Shown piece by piece: positions 53,153 through 62,457 of a DNA stretch of 64,000 bases (positions are counted from its first letter, which is position 1; each line of letters starts with the position of its first letter). Source of the stretch: Micromonospora wenchangensis (GTDB lineage: Bacteria > Actinomycetota > Actinomycetes > Mycobacteriales > Micromonosporaceae); NCBI RefSeq assembly GCF_002210435.1, contig NZ_MZMV01000005.1:62001-126000 (forward strand), in the 5' to 3' direction. The notes beneath the pieces were generated by a model that saw only the letters and a program-made list of their open reading frames with translations, was not told the DNA's origin and did no database searches. The translations under genes were made by a program, and so were the position numbers.

Positions 53153-53868
53153 GTGCAGGTGACACTGGTCAGGTTGCTCGCCGAGCGTGGTGGTGACGCG
53201 ATCGCTGACGGTCGGCCGGCCGGCCGTGGTCGCTCGACCTCGCCGACCGGGTGTTGCTGGTGGCCGTGTACTGGCGCACGAACCTGACGATGCGGCAGAT
53301 CGGCCCCCTGTTCGGGGTGTCGCACTCCGCCGCGCACCGGGTCATCGACACCCTCGGCCCCCTGCTCGCCCTCACCCCGGGACGCCGGCGCAGGGTCGAG
53401 CAGATCACCATCGTCGACGGCACCCTCGTCCCCACCCGCGACCACCGCCTGGCCGCCCCGAGCAAGAACTACCGCTACAGCATCAACCTGCAGGTCGCTA
53501 TCGACGCCCACACCCGCCTCGTCGTCGCCCTCGGCGATCCGCAACCCGGCAACCGCAACGACACCGTCGTCTACCGCACCTCCGGCATCAACCAGAAACT
53601 TACCGGAAGGCCGGTCATGGCCGACGGCGCCTACCGCGGCAACCCGGAGGTGATCATTCCGTACCGCAAACCCACCGACGGCAGCGAACTACCCGACGGG
53701 AAGAAGGAATTGAACAAGCAACACCGCAGCATCCGCGCCCAGGTCGAACACACCCTGGTCCGCATGAAGACCTTCAAGATCCTCCGCGACTACCGCCGAG
53801 CCGCCCACACATTGACCGACACCGCCTCCGGCATCGCCCACCTCCACAACATCATCCTCGCCGGCTGA
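53153..53868 (+). pseudogene. IS5-family transposase with a frameshifted N-terminus
   Basis: From 53227 the frame is intact: SLDLADRVLLVAVYWRTNLT, the helix-turn-helix MRQIGPLFGVSHSAAHRVID, first Asp in ITIVDGTLVP, second in PVMADGAYRGN, and Glu in QVEHTLVRMKTFKILRDYRR, ending HNIILAG. The beginning (QVTLVRLLAERGGDAIADGR) is in another frame and a stop at 53206 separates them. Either an indel killed the gene or translation uses the internal GTG at 53251. It is the least decayed element in the window. Confidence 0.75.
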
Positions 53869-54048
53869 CACCAACACCGTTGCCGGGCAACGCCTTCACC
53901 GAGTTACGAGACGTCCTTTAGTGGTCGCCGCGCGACCACCGGCATTTCCAGCGGTCGAAGGGAGGCGGAGTTCGTCAGGGTGCGTTACACCCCGCACCGG
54001 CTGCACCACCGCCACAGAGCCGCGGGGTATCGCCGTGGTGCGAAAGCC

Positions 54049-54537
54049 TCATGGGACGCTACAGAAGTAGAGAACCGTGGTGAGCATGCCGACAGAGCCG
54101 GTCACCTGAGAGGATGTCCAGCCGCCGGGGCCGGTGGCAGACAGTTGGAAAGTGCCGCTACCGATGGCAAGCAGCGGGCCCGGGACGGTGACCGTGGTGG
54201 CATTGGCCGCGAGAGTTCCACCCCCGGAGAAGGGACCCGAGAGAGACCAGGTGAAGGCGCTCCTGGTCAGGCCGCCGACGGGCAGGTCCCAGGTGAAGGT
54301 CGGCGGCGCCAACAGACCGGCGGTGCATCGCAGATTGGTCGGCGGGTTGACCGTGCCGGCCCGGAAGGTGTCAGTGCCGTACTCGCTGCCGCTCCATGAA
54401 GCCACCGCTGCCTGTGGCGATGCGGCCACATTAACGATGCCGGCGAGCACGAGGGCCATGGTGCTTCTGGTCCAGTTATGGAACACGAGTCGACGGTTGC
54501 CTACCAGTGGTGCAGCAGAGAACAGCGGGGGCTTCAC
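54049..54537 (-). CDS. SipW-type secreted surface protein, third of the module
   Basis: Protein of 162 aa. A hydrophobic signal (MALVLAGIVNVAA) ends in AAVASWSGSEYGTDTFRAG, matching the cleavage-region motif (A/S)WxxxEYxxxxF of TasA/SipW-dependent proteins and of its two paralogs upstream. The rest is a small beta-rich, Gly/Thr-rich domain with two Cys (LRCTAG, LYFCSVP). GTG 54537 overlaps the signal-peptidase stop (GTGA). No anchor follows, so it is either secreted or assembled with the paralogs. Confidence 0.7.
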   Translation of the reverse strand: MKPPLFSAAPLVGNRRLVFHNWTRSTMALVLAGIVNVAASPQAAVASWSGSEYGTDTFRAGTVNPPTNLRCTAGLLAPPTFTWDLPVGGLTRSAFTWSLSGPFSGGGTLAANATTVTVPGPLLAIGSGTFQLSATGPGGWTSSQVTGSVGMLTTVLYFCSVP

Positions 54538-55799
54538 GGCTGTCGTATCCAGGGCCGGCGTCTGCGCGTGGCACGCATGATCAGCAGGCCGGCGATGAGC
54601 GCGCTGACGCCGGCGATTACCGGTGTCCGCAGTTCGGGTCCAGTGTGCGGAAGGGGGCCGACGTTGCCGCCTGTCGATGCCCGGTCGCCGAAGCCGACCG
54701 CCGTGACGACGAGGTCGGCCGACCCCAAAGCCATACTGTTGGTGAGCAGGCTTGCGGTGATGAGCACCCACCGTTGCTGATCGGCGCGCATCGAGCTGAT
54801 GGTTACCGGGTGGGTGGTCAGCGCAGCGGCTGGGCCCTGAGGAAGGACCTGCTTCTGCTCGCCAGCGGGACAGGCACTTTCCACCCAGCGCCTGGCGCAC
54901 ACCGCGACCATGACCTGGAGCCCGTCGGGATTGAGGGCGAGTGCGCCCAGCGCCGCCAGGGAGATGGTCACCGTGCCGGGCTGCCTCGCCTGCGCCGTGA
55001 CGCCGACCTGCCAGGGCACGGGATCGTCCGGCACCATGTGGGTCATGCGGTCCTGGTCGCCGATGGAGATCAGGGTAAGGCTCCTGCTACGGATGACGTT
55101 CTCGGTCGTTCCTGCGCGCGCCTGGCCGGGGTGCACCAGTACCGCGGCGGTGAGGCCCGACAGTAGCGCCACAACGATGAGTGGACGTCCCGCGCGTGGG
55201 CCGACGTCCGGTGGGGTGCGGTGTCCGTGATCTGACCGCGGTGCCGGAGACGGCCTCCGGCGGTGCCAGGGGCGTTTCCGAAGCGTCCGCGGCGAGGCGC
55301 CGCGAGGCCAGAACGCCCAGGTGACCATGATCGCGATGCCCATCGCGATCATGCTTGTCACGTAGATGTTCGACAACGTGCGCACCGCGTACCCGAGCTT
55401 GGGCACCGACCACTCGACGAGCCGCACATGTGTCACCGCGTGCGGCGCGGCGTCATTGGACTCGTTCGCGTCACCCCGCAGCGTGAGGAGGCGCACCTCT
55501 CCTCCGCCATCGGCGATGTCAACCACGCGGTGGGTGATCGGGGGCAACGGGGTGCGGTCGACAGTGACGACATCTCCCACGGCAACCTCGGAGGCGGGTA
55601 TCTCCCGTACCACCGCCAGCGATCCGGCGGGGATGGTAGGCCCCATCGATCCGGTCTTGAACAGGATGAGGGAGACGTCGAAGAACAGGGCCAGCGGAAC
55701 GAGGACTACGCACACCGCCCCGCCGATGGCGAACAGGGTCAGCGCCATATCGGCGACCCGCACGAGGATGCTGCGCCGTTGATGGAATCGTCCCACCAT
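54534..55799 (-). CDS. ER-type (SipW-like) signal peptidase I fused to an LPHTG-anchored domain
   Basis: Protein of 421 aa. Residues 1-170 or so are a family S26B signal peptidase: a membrane helix, the Ser in LILFKTGSMGPTIPAG (Ser51), then ITHRVV with His90 in place of the Lys used by ordinary signal peptidases, LRGDANESND, and a second helix (SMIAMGIAIMVTWAFWP). A basic linker leads to a third hydrophobic segment resembling an internal signal (LIVVALLSGLTAAVLV, then HPGQARAGT), an extracellular domain of 150 residues, and a sortase tail: LPHTG at 383-387, a helix and RRRR. It presumably matures the three SipW-type proteins around it; the C-terminal half could be released or wall-anchored. 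ATG 55799 has AAGGA upstream. Confidence 0.82.
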   Translation of the reverse strand: MVGRFHQRRSILVRVADMALTLFAIGGAVCVVLVPLALFFDVSLILFKTGSMGPTIPAGSLAVVREIPASEVAVGDVVTVDRTPLPPITHRVVDIADGGGEVRLLTLRGDANESNDAAPHAVTHVRLVEWSVPKLGYAVRTLSNIYVTSMIAMGIAIMVTWAFWPRGASPRTLRKRPWHRRRPSPAPRSDHGHRTPPDVGPRAGRPLIVVALLSGLTAAVLVHPGQARAGTTENVIRSRSLTLISIGDQDRMTHMVPDDPVPWQVGVTAQARQPGTVTISLAALGALALNPDGLQVMVAVCARRWVESACPAGEQKQVLPQGPAAALTTHPVTISSMRADQQRWVLITASLLTNSMALGSADLVVTAVGFGDRASTGGNVGPLPHTGPELRTPVIAGVSALIAGLLIMRATRRRRPWIRQP

Positions 55800-55811
55800 C
55801 TGCAGGGATCC

Positions 55812-56450
55812 TTACGTTGACGTTGTAGTGAACTGCCAGGTGACGGAGCCGGTCGTGCCCTGGTAGGTGTTGCTCGCTCCGGACTGGATGCGCGTCTCGA
55901 AGCAGAAGCGCAGCTGTGGTGTCGTGCCGCCCGGAGCTGTAACGGGGGAGGAGACGGCGGGAGTGGGCACCGAGGTGATGCTGGTATAGCTGGGGCCGAC
56001 GATCCAGACGGGGGATCCGGTGAAGGCGGCGGCAGCGCAGGTGGTGTTGGTGGCAGCGGTCCGCACCGCGCGATACTGGAGAACTGGCAGGAGCGCGCCG
56101 GAGTCGTTCGAAGAGTTGCTCAGTGCAACGGTCCCACTGGTGGTCGTCGTCGATGTGGTGCGGATGTCGATCCACGCGTAGTACGAGACCGCGGGGGACA
56201 TCGCTGTGGCGTTGAAGACCAGCATCGCCGAACTCGCTGCTGGAGTGTGGCTGGCCCAACTGCTGGATGCGGTCTGCGACTCGGTGCCGAAGATGCTGGC
56301 GGCGAATGATCCCGCGCCGTACTCGCCGTCGGTCCACGAGGCGAGTGTGGACGTCGTCCCGAAGCCGAGGACGAGCGCACCGGCGAGTACGGCACGGATC
56401 TTGCGCAGCCGGGGCGGATTGGCTGCAGCCCGGTGGTTGACCGCGGACAT
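55812..56450 (-). CDS. SipW-type (TasA-like) secreted surface protein, second of the module
   Basis: Protein of 212 aa. The signal region IRAVLAGALVLGFGTTSTLA leads into SWTDGEYGAGSFAASIFG, the SipW-dependent cleavage motif. The mature part is Ser/Thr-rich and beta-strand-rich, with one likely disulphide (TTCAAAAF and LRFCFETR). Starting two codons after its upstream paralog and 12 bases before the peptidase, it is clearly cotranscribed. Possible subunit of a surface fibre or layer. Confidence 0.8.
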   Translation of the reverse strand: MSAVNHRAAANPPRLRKIRAVLAGALVLGFGTTSTLASWTDGEYGAGSFAASIFGTESQTASSSWASHTPAASSAMLVFNATAMSPAVSYYAWIDIRTTSTTTTSGTVALSNSSNDSGALLPVLQYRAVRTAATNTTCAAAAFTGSPVWIVGPSYTSITSVPTPAVSSPVTAPGGTTPQLRFCFETRIQSGASNTYQGTTGSVTWQFTTTST

Positions 56451-56454
56451 CGCT

Positions 56455-57090
56455 CTAGACGGACTCCGCCAACAGCTGCCAGGTCTGGACGACGGATGTG
56501 CCCTGCACCAGAGTGGGTCCCGCCGTGACGACGAAACACAGGAAGGCGGGCGCGCCAGGTGTTGTGGGTGGGGTGCCTTCAGTAAGGTTGAACGATGTCG
56601 CGCCGGCGACTGAGGTGAGCGGGGTGCCTTGGGTCACGATCCACGTCGGGGTGGTGGGTGTCGCATCGCAGTCGGCGAAGGTGGGAACGGTCGCGATTCC
56701 GTAGGTGAGACCGACGAAGGCCGGCGGAGCGGGAGTGGCCGACGCCACCGTGACCGTGGCGTCGTATGTGGTGGCCGCGGTTAGTCGAACGGCGAACGGT
56801 GCCGCCACCACGTCGCCGGGGCTGATGTCGTCGAAGCCGGTGCTGAAGGCCAGTGCCGCGGCCGAGCCGGCTGTGGGGTGCTCCGCGTAGGTGGTGCCGT
56901 CGGTGCTTCCCTCGATGCCGAACGTGCCTGCGCTGAAGGTGCCTTTGGCATATTCAGAGTCGTTCCAGGCGGCAAGCGTGATCGTTGCTCCAACCCCGAG
57001 GGCGAGCCCTCCGGCGAGAATCGCTTTGAACTTGCGGCGATTTGTTCGGCTGACCGACTCGCCACTGGTGGTCCCTGCCTCTTCCCCCAA
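56455..57090 (-). CDS. SipW-type (TasA-like) secreted surface protein, first of the module
   Basis: Protein of 211 aa. The best site AAGGAGG lies five bases before a TTG at 57090, which I take as the start; the frame continues to 57294 without support. A hydrophobic signal (FKAILAGGLALGVGATITLA) ends at AWNDSEYAKGTFSAGTFGIE, a textbook SipW-type motif. The mature domain is Thr/Ala/Pro-rich with two Cys (FADCDATP, FLCFVVT). It is the promoter-proximal gene of the four-gene module. Confidence 0.8.
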   Translation of the reverse strand: MGEEAGTTSGESVSRTNRRKFKAILAGGLALGVGATITLAAWNDSEYAKGTFSAGTFGIEGSTDGTTYAEHPTAGSAAALAFSTGFDDISPGDVVAAPFAVRLTAATTYDATVTVASATPAPPAFVGLTYGIATVPTFADCDATPTTPTWIVTQGTPLTSVAGATSFNLTEGTPPTTPGAPAFLCFVVTAGPTLVQGTSVVQTWQLLAESV

Positions 57091-57438
57091 CGTGTCCTCC
57101 TTGTACGACGCCAGTGCGCTGTGTCGGCGACACGGCGCAGTGGTGGTCTGACCCGGGCTGCCTTCTGTGACGGGCCGCCGTTCAGGCGGGCCGAGGCGTG
57201 GTGAGGGGCCACACAAGGAGCAACTTATCCGATAAGCGGACAAAACACTTGATGTTGCCGATTCTGCCACACCTGGACTCCCGATGCCAGGCACCGGAGA
57301 ACCGGCGACGCGAGGGATAGGCCCTGTTCTGCCCGTCCGACCACGGCAAGCCGTGCCGGCGCATCCTGAACGACCTTGTCCACGGTTCGACGGCGGCTCA
57401 TGCGTCTGCAGCCAACGGGATCGCCGTAGCGCGGATTC
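57091..57438. other. Promoter gap of the SipW-type module
   Basis: About 350 bases between two minus-strand operons. The part at 57215-57260 is AT-rich and may hold the promoter. No gene seen. Confidence 0.35.
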
Positions 57439-58701
57439 CTAGGTGAGGAGATCGTTGACCGCGACGGCCGCGGCGCCTGGACCGTCCTCGGCGTCGATGC
57501 CCGCACCGATGATCGTGGCGCGGCTGCCGTACTCAGGATTGGCCGTAACCTCAGCAAGCCGTTGCGCCAGGGCGGACTCGGTGAGCCGTCGTAGGGGCAG
57601 CGGCCGGGGCCCGACCCCGAGGGCCGGCACACGGTGTGCCCAGAAGAACTGATCGGCGAAGCTCGGCAGGACGACTGACGGTTTGCCGTGGGCGAGGACC
57701 TGGGCGAGGGTGCCAGCCCCACCGTGGTGCACTACCGCGGCGACCCGCCCGAGGATCTGGTGGTAGTCAAGGTCTTCAACCAGATGAACCCATCGCGGAT
57801 CGAAGCTGTGAGCGAGTCCGGCAACGCCACGTTGCAGCACGATCCGCAGCCCGGCACGACGCGCGGCGGCAACCAGGAGCTGACTGACCCGATTCGGGTC
57901 GAGCGTCGGCGTCGAGCCGAGCGTGACAAGTATCGGCGGAGCGCCGGCAGCGACGAAGCGCGACGTGGCATGATCCAGCATGCCGTCAGTCTGGGCGGAA
58001 TCTCGCAGATATCCTGTCATGATCACTTCTGCCGGCCAGTCATCGGGCCGAGGCAGCACCTTCGGGCTCACCCCGACGATCACTCCGACCCGTTGGCGTC
58101 GCAGGTTCAGCGCCTGCCGGGTGGACAGCGGTGGACGACCAAGAACCTCTCGTCCGAGCCGGTTCATGATGCGTCCGGTCAGCTTCCATGCACCCCAATC
58201 GTCGGCAGCGTATGAAAGCCGGTTCCCCAAGGGCCCCAGCGTAGGACCGATCCGGTGCCCTGTGGCGGAGGGGAATGCACGTGTTCGGACGGCGGGCACG
58301 TGGTGCACCTCGACAACGGGTATCCCCAGGTGGTTGGCGACATCGAGTGCAGGGAACGCCATCGGATGGCAGAGCATCGCCCCCACACCCCGTGCGGCAG
58401 CGAGCGTGCCCCTGTAGATGCGCTCGAACTGAGGGGTCAGCGCCGACATCAACCGCGCAATAGCTACAGGATCGTAGTCTCGGCGCAGGGCTGTTCGCGC
58501 CGCCGGTAGACCGAGGAGGTGGCGGCTGGAGTCCATGTCGATCGGTCTCATGTCCAGCCCCGAACCCCGGCCAAGATCGCAAAACTCGCGTTGGGTCACC
58601 AACCGCACTTCATGACCCGCACTGACCAACGCGCGGCCGAGTGCAACGAAAGGATCAATGTCCCCACGTGATCCGAATGCCGCCAGGAGCAATATCATCA
58701 A
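57439..58701 (-). CDS. GT1-family (UGT/MGT-like) glycosyltransferase
   Basis: Protein of 420 aa with the GT-B fold of natural-product and sterol glycosyltransferases. It starts ILLLAAFGSRGDIDPFVALG with DIDPF at the acceptor side; the donor site reads VHHGGAGTLAQVLAHGKPSV followed by LPSFADQFFWAHRV. Enzymes of this family glucosylate lipids, polyketides or peptides in the cytoplasm. It is divergent from a condensation-domain acyltransferase with 280 bases between, so the two probably act on the same small molecule or glycolipid. Confidence 0.88.
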   Translation of the reverse strand: MMILLLAAFGSRGDIDPFVALGRALVSAGHEVRLVTQREFCDLGRGSGLDMRPIDMDSSRHLLGLPAARTALRRDYDPVAIARLMSALTPQFERIYRGTLAAARGVGAMLCHPMAFPALDVANHLGIPVVEVHHVPAVRTRAFPSATGHRIGPTLGPLGNRLSYAADDWGAWKLTGRIMNRLGREVLGRPPLSTRQALNLRRQRVGVIVGVSPKVLPRPDDWPAEVIMTGYLRDSAQTDGMLDHATSRFVAAGAPPILVTLGSTPTLDPNRVSQLLVAAARRAGLRIVLQRGVAGLAHSFDPRWVHLVEDLDYHQILGRVAAVVHHGGAGTLAQVLAHGKPSVVLPSFADQFFWAHRVPALGVGPRPLPLRRLTESALAQRLAEVTANPEYGSRATIIGAGIDAEDGPGAAAVAVNDLLT

Positions 58702-58981
58702 TACCCCGCCTTCCCGCTTGCTGTCGTAAATGATCCTCCCTTCGGTCCGCTCGTGCCAGCGCCGAACAGCCGAACCGCACTCATGGTCATGTCCATCCGA
58801 GGGAATCCCGCGCTGTGCGTGCGAACTCTATCAAGGTGGACCTTTCGCTCAACTGCTCGATTCGTTGCTGCTGAAAATGTACAATCCTGTTTGTTGAGCC
58901 CAATAGAACATCCGACGGTCGCAGACCGCACTGCACCCCATGCGTGGCCGTCAGCCTAACGTCCCGGAGGGGTGGACGCAC

Positions 58982-60373
58982 ATGCGGCAGATACCGTTTT
59001 CGGATCTCGAGGCGATGCCTGGCCATATTCACGAATGGCGGCTCTGCGCCCCTGAAGACCTGGACCCGGCCTACCTCGGTGAGAAAGTCGCCTCCTTCAA
59101 CCAGGAGAAGCACTTCACGGCAGCGGTTTCCGCGCGGCGCGAACACGCTTCCGAGGACTACTGGATCGCGGTCACCTTCCATATTCCCGGTCATGTCGAT
59201 CTCCCCGCGCTGGAGGTCGCCCTCCGGCACTTTGTTGAGCGACATGAGGTATTGAGGTGCGGTTTCGAACATCTCGCCGGCGCCCTGCGCTGTGACGTAA
59301 TGTCCCCGGCCGACGTTACGCTGCAACACCTGGACAGCGGAGAAATGCCCACGGCAGACGCTGCTGCGGACCATCTGAAGGCCATATTCGACCAAGAAAT
59401 CAGCACTTTGTCGTGGCCGCTGTTCCGGATGGGCGTGCTGGTCGGTGCCGAGCTTTCAATGGTTTTCCTGGCGTTCGACCACATTGTTTGCGACGGGATA
59501 TCCCTGGCGATAGCCGTCGATCAGGTGCAGCGCGCGTACGCAGACACCCGCGCTGGTCGGCAGTTGTCCGCCGAGCCGGCCGGTAGCTACCTCGACTTCG
59601 CCGAAGCTCAACGCAGGAGGTACTCCGGGATCACCGCGGACAGCCCGGAACTAAGGTACTGGCGATCTTTCGTCGCGCAGTCCGGAGGGTTGTTTCCGCA
59701 GATTCCGCTCGACCTTGGCGTCGAGGTGGGTCGTATGTATCCGGCCCACAACACAACCTTCCAGCTCCTCGACAACGAAGATGCGACGGCGTTCGAAGAC
59801 CTTTGTGTCCGTTATGACGGAAAGCTATTCCTGGGTCTGCTGGCTGCGGTGGGGATCGCGCTGCAGAAAGTGTCCGGGGCGACCTCGTACTATGGATTCC
59901 TTCCTATCAGCGAGCGGAGGGATCCGCGGTGGAGTGAATCCTTCGGATGGTTCGTCAATACCATGCCCATCGCTTTTCCGGTGTCGGCTGACCTTTCGTT
60001 TCCGGAAGTTCTCCACGCCGCACAGGCGAGCTTCAAGTCCCTGATCCAGAGCGTGGACGTGCCGTTCGTCAAGGCCTGGGAATTGCTGGCCCCGCAGTAC
60101 TATCACCTGAGGACTTGGCCTTTCCCGGTGAACTTCTTTTCTTTTATCGATTTTCGGAAGATGCCTAACTTCGACCAATATGATGTCTGGCAACCCTCGA
60201 CAATCCCGAATGCATCCCACACGAACACCGCGAACATGTGGTTCTACCGAAACTCGTCCGGCATAAGTCTGAACTGTATGTTCCCGAATGTGCTGAAGTG
60301 TCAGCAGGTAATGGCAGCATATCGTTCTGCCGTCGCGACAGTTCTCCTAGACGTGCTTCGCGAGGCTGGCTAG
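58982..60373 (+). CDS. Stand-alone condensation-domain (PapA/NRPS-C-like) acyltransferase
   Basis: Protein of 463 aa. It has a chloramphenicol-acetyltransferase-like double fold: VALRHFVERHEVLRCGFEHL, the active site FLAFDHIVCDGISLAIAVDQ (HHxxxDG with the first His as Asp; the catalytic second His kept), and the bridging-loop motif ESFGWFVNTMPIAF. It lacks carrier or adenylation domains, so it is probably a PapA-like acyltransferase that esterifies an alcohol or sugar. ATG 58982 has GGAGG about 11 bases upstream; an in-frame ATG at 58940 is possible. Its codons (GAA, AAT, TTT, ATT) and GC are clearly lower than the surroundings, suggesting horizontal transfer. Confidence 0.8.
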   Translation: MRQIPFSDLEAMPGHIHEWRLCAPEDLDPAYLGEKVASFNQEKHFTAAVSARREHASEDYWIAVTFHIPGHVDLPALEVALRHFVERHEVLRCGFEHLAGALRCDVMSPADVTLQHLDSGEMPTADAAADHLKAIFDQEISTLSWPLFRMGVLVGAELSMVFLAFDHIVCDGISLAIAVDQVQRAYADTRAGRQLSAEPAGSYLDFAEAQRRRYSGITADSPELRYWRSFVAQSGGLFPQIPLDLGVEVGRMYPAHNTTFQLLDNEDATAFEDLCVRYDGKLFLGLLAAVGIALQKVSGATSYYGFLPISERRDPRWSESFGWFVNTMPIAFPVSADLSFPEVLHAAQASFKSLIQSVDVPFVKAWELLAPQYYHLRTWPFPVNFFSFIDFRKMPNFDQYDVWQPSTIPNASHTNTANMWFYRNSSGISLNCMFPNVLKCQQVMAAYRSAVATVLLDVLREAG

Positions 60374-60516
60374 TGCCAACGCCATCCAGTTGGGCGTGGG
60401 CGTGGCTGGTCAAGAGCGTGTTGGCAAAGGGGTGAGGGTGGTGTTTCGGTATCAAGAATAGTCAACGAAACAAAATCCGGATCAGGAGCCCCGCTCGGCG
60501 GATCGGATTGCCGTAA

Positions 60517-60690
60517 TCCGGACGGTCACGGTAGCTGTCGAGCCGTTGGCGGCGGGTCACCTCGGCGTGCTGACCCGCCTCGCGCCGTTCAAGCTGGTCG
60601 ATGACGTGCTGGCCGCGACCGGTCGTACACGCTGGCGCTCTACGTCGAGGCTGGTGTCGAGGAGGGCGTGCTCTGCTCAATGGTAGAGCC
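60517..60690 (+). pseudogene. IS4-family transposase N-terminal remnant
   Basis: VAVEPLAAGHLGVLTRLAPF and KLVDDVLAATGRTR resemble the N-terminal domain of actinomycete IS4 transposases (GHLGELTRLVPFE, then AALAATGA in relatives). The frame degenerates at once. The rest of the 394-base gap (60374-60767) holds nothing I recognise. Confidence 0.6.
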
Positions 60691-60767
60691 ATGGATCTTT
60701 CACTCCTTGCCGCAGCGGCGGTGCTGTTGCGGATGATTCGGCCGTGGTTCATCGGGTGAGGAGCAGG

Positions 60768-62054
60768 TCAGCCGGCTGCCGGCAGTGGCTGTTCGGGCCA
60801 GTTGAGGGCGCGGGCACCGAGCACCGCGGCCTGCAGGGTGAACCGTTGGGCGGGGTCGGCCGGGTTGTAACCGGTGAGGGTGTGGACGCGTTCGAGGCGG
60901 TAGGTGACCGCTCGTACCGAGACGTGGATGTGTTTGGCGGTCTCGGTGGCGACGCCACCGGTGTCGAAGTACGCCTGCAGGGTGGCTACCAGCGGTTCGG
61001 CGCCGCCACGGGCCCGGGTCAGCGGGTGCAGCACGGCGTGCACGAGTTCGACGATGGCGGGTTGGTCGCGTAGCAGGACGCGGTAGATGAGCAGGTCCCG
61101 GGCGTCGACCACGGGAGTGGGCATACGAAGCCGGCCAGCCATGGTCAGGGCCTCGCGGGCTTCCTCGTAGGAGCGGGCGATGCCGTAGAGGCCCGGGTGG
61201 GGCCGGCCGACGGCGATGCGCCAGGGCTGCCCGCGGGGCAACCGGCGCAACTGGTCATGCATGAGCCGGCCGAGGTTGTCGTCGGTGTCGTGGCCGGCAG
61301 GCGCACCGTCGGAGCTGGTGGTCTCGGCGGGAGCGATGACGACCAGGAGCCCGTCCTTGGTCGCGACGAGAACGTCACGGTCGCCGAGCCGGTCGAAGAT
61401 GACCGCCTCCAGCACCGTCATCGCCGTGTCGGTGTCCGGCAGCCGCCGGCTCGGCGCGGCCAGGGCGACCTGGTGGACGCGGGCGAGGTCGAGGCCGAAC
61501 GGCTCGGCCCGGTCGACCAGACCGCCGAGGTCGGAGTCGCCGCGCAGCAGGTCGTCGATGAGTTCGCGGCGCAGCGTCTCCTCGTGTCGGACCAGGTCAC
61601 GACGGGCGACGGCATAACCCTCGGCCAGGGTCGCGACGGCGTCGTCGATGACGTGCAGCACGGCGGCCGCCGCCGCACGCACGGCCTCACGGTCACGGCT
61701 TTGTACGACGTCCGGAAGGTCCTGCCACAGCCGTCGGGCGGCGGAGAGGTAGAGCTGCACCACCCGGCCGGCGGAGATGCCCTGCTCGGCGGCTTTGCGC
61801 CCGAGCGTCTCGACGGCGTCGAGTTCGGCGCGCTTGGGTTTACGACCGGTGATGGCGGCATCGGCGAGCAGCGGCAGGTAGTCGCCCAGCAACGCCACGG
61901 GCACGTCGCCGGCGTCACGGCTGGCGCTGGCCGCGACCTCGGCGAGCCACTGCCCGTCGGGTTCGCTCGCCGCCGGCCGCTGAATGCGCCGTGTGCCGTT
62001 GTCACTCACGTGGCCGCTCCCGTTCACCGTTGCGTCTGACCCAGCATCGCCCAT
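60768..62054 (-). CDS. PucR/CdaR-family transcriptional regulator
   Basis: Protein of 428 aa. The N-terminal helical sensor is followed by a GGDEF-like CdaR domain (residues 210-310 or so; DGLLVVIAPAE, AVGRPHPGLYGIARSYEEAR) and the C-terminal HTH_30: LVATLQAYFDTGGVATETAK then HIHVSVRAVTYRLERVHTLT. PucR-type proteins are activators of purine, amino-acid or amine catabolism. It is divergent from an amino-acid dehydrogenase gene 570 bases away, the usual arrangement for a pathway-specific regulator. Confidence 0.85.
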   Translation of the reverse strand: MGDAGSDATVNGSGHVSDNGTRRIQRPAASEPDGQWLAEVAASASRDAGDVPVALLGDYLPLLADAAITGRKPKRAELDAVETLGRKAAEQGISAGRVVQLYLSAARRLWQDLPDVVQSRDREAVRAAAAAVLHVIDDAVATLAEGYAVARRDLVRHEETLRRELIDDLLRGDSDLGGLVDRAEPFGLDLARVHQVALAAPSRRLPDTDTAMTVLEAVIFDRLGDRDVLVATKDGLLVVIAPAETTSSDGAPAGHDTDDNLGRLMHDQLRRLPRGQPWRIAVGRPHPGLYGIARSYEEAREALTMAGRLRMPTPVVDARDLLIYRVLLRDQPAIVELVHAVLHPLTRARGGAEPLVATLQAYFDTGGVATETAKHIHVSVRAVTYRLERVHTLTGYNPADPAQRFTLQAAVLGARALNWPEQPLPAAG

Positions 62055-62189
62055 CCTGGCGGCGGTGAACGCCGATTCGAGGTCCGTACCGGTCGATGCG
62101 GGGCTGGCTGGCCATCACCCGGAGCATGCCGTGGACAAGGTCACCTTCGCACCCCGGGCACTGGTGAGGCCGCCCCGGCGGCCAACTAC

Positions 62190-62457
62190 CGGGAACTGCG
62201 GGGGGACCGGTCGCGCCAGCACCGATGCCACGGCAATCTGCGCTGCGGCGCAGCAGGGCCGGGTCGAGACCCTGTTCGTACGCACGGACCCACCAGCCGG
62301 CACCCCGCGGATCACCCCGCCGCGCGCGGGCAGCGACGCGGTGGACCACCGGGACTGCGCCGCAGTGACCACCCTGCGATACGGCGGCACCGTGTACGCG
62401 ACACCCCGCCACCGCATCCCGGCCACGGCACCGATGGCAGCGGTCCGGCGGTCCTGA
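62190..62457 (+). pseudogene. C-terminal remnant of a baeRF (eRF1-like) family gene
   Basis: The frame reads GTGRASTDATAICAAAQQGR, VETLFVRTDPPAGTP and later AAVTTLRYGGTVYATPRH to a stop at 62457, the C-terminal layout of bacterial archaeo-eukaryotic release-factor-like proteins. About three quarters of such a gene (the N-terminus) is missing. In another frame a few codons upstream (NYRELRG) may belong to it, implying an indel near 62205. The rest of the 62055-62624 gap has nothing to report. Confidence 0.55.

Noticed and set aside
53153..53868. The IS5-type gene as a functional transposase
   Set aside because: The N-terminal part is out of frame with a stop between; an internal GTG start would lose it. 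Kept as a pseudogene with that caveat.
57439..60373. A nonribosomal peptide biosynthetic cluster
   Set aside because: Only a lone condensation domain is present; no adenylation, carrier or thioesterase domains lie nearby.
60675..60689. GCTCAATGGTAGAGC, identical to the D-arm of several tRNAs
   Set aside because: No acceptor stem, anticodon loop or GTTCRA T-loop follows at the right spacing, so not a tRNA gene; at most a scrap, and probably chance.
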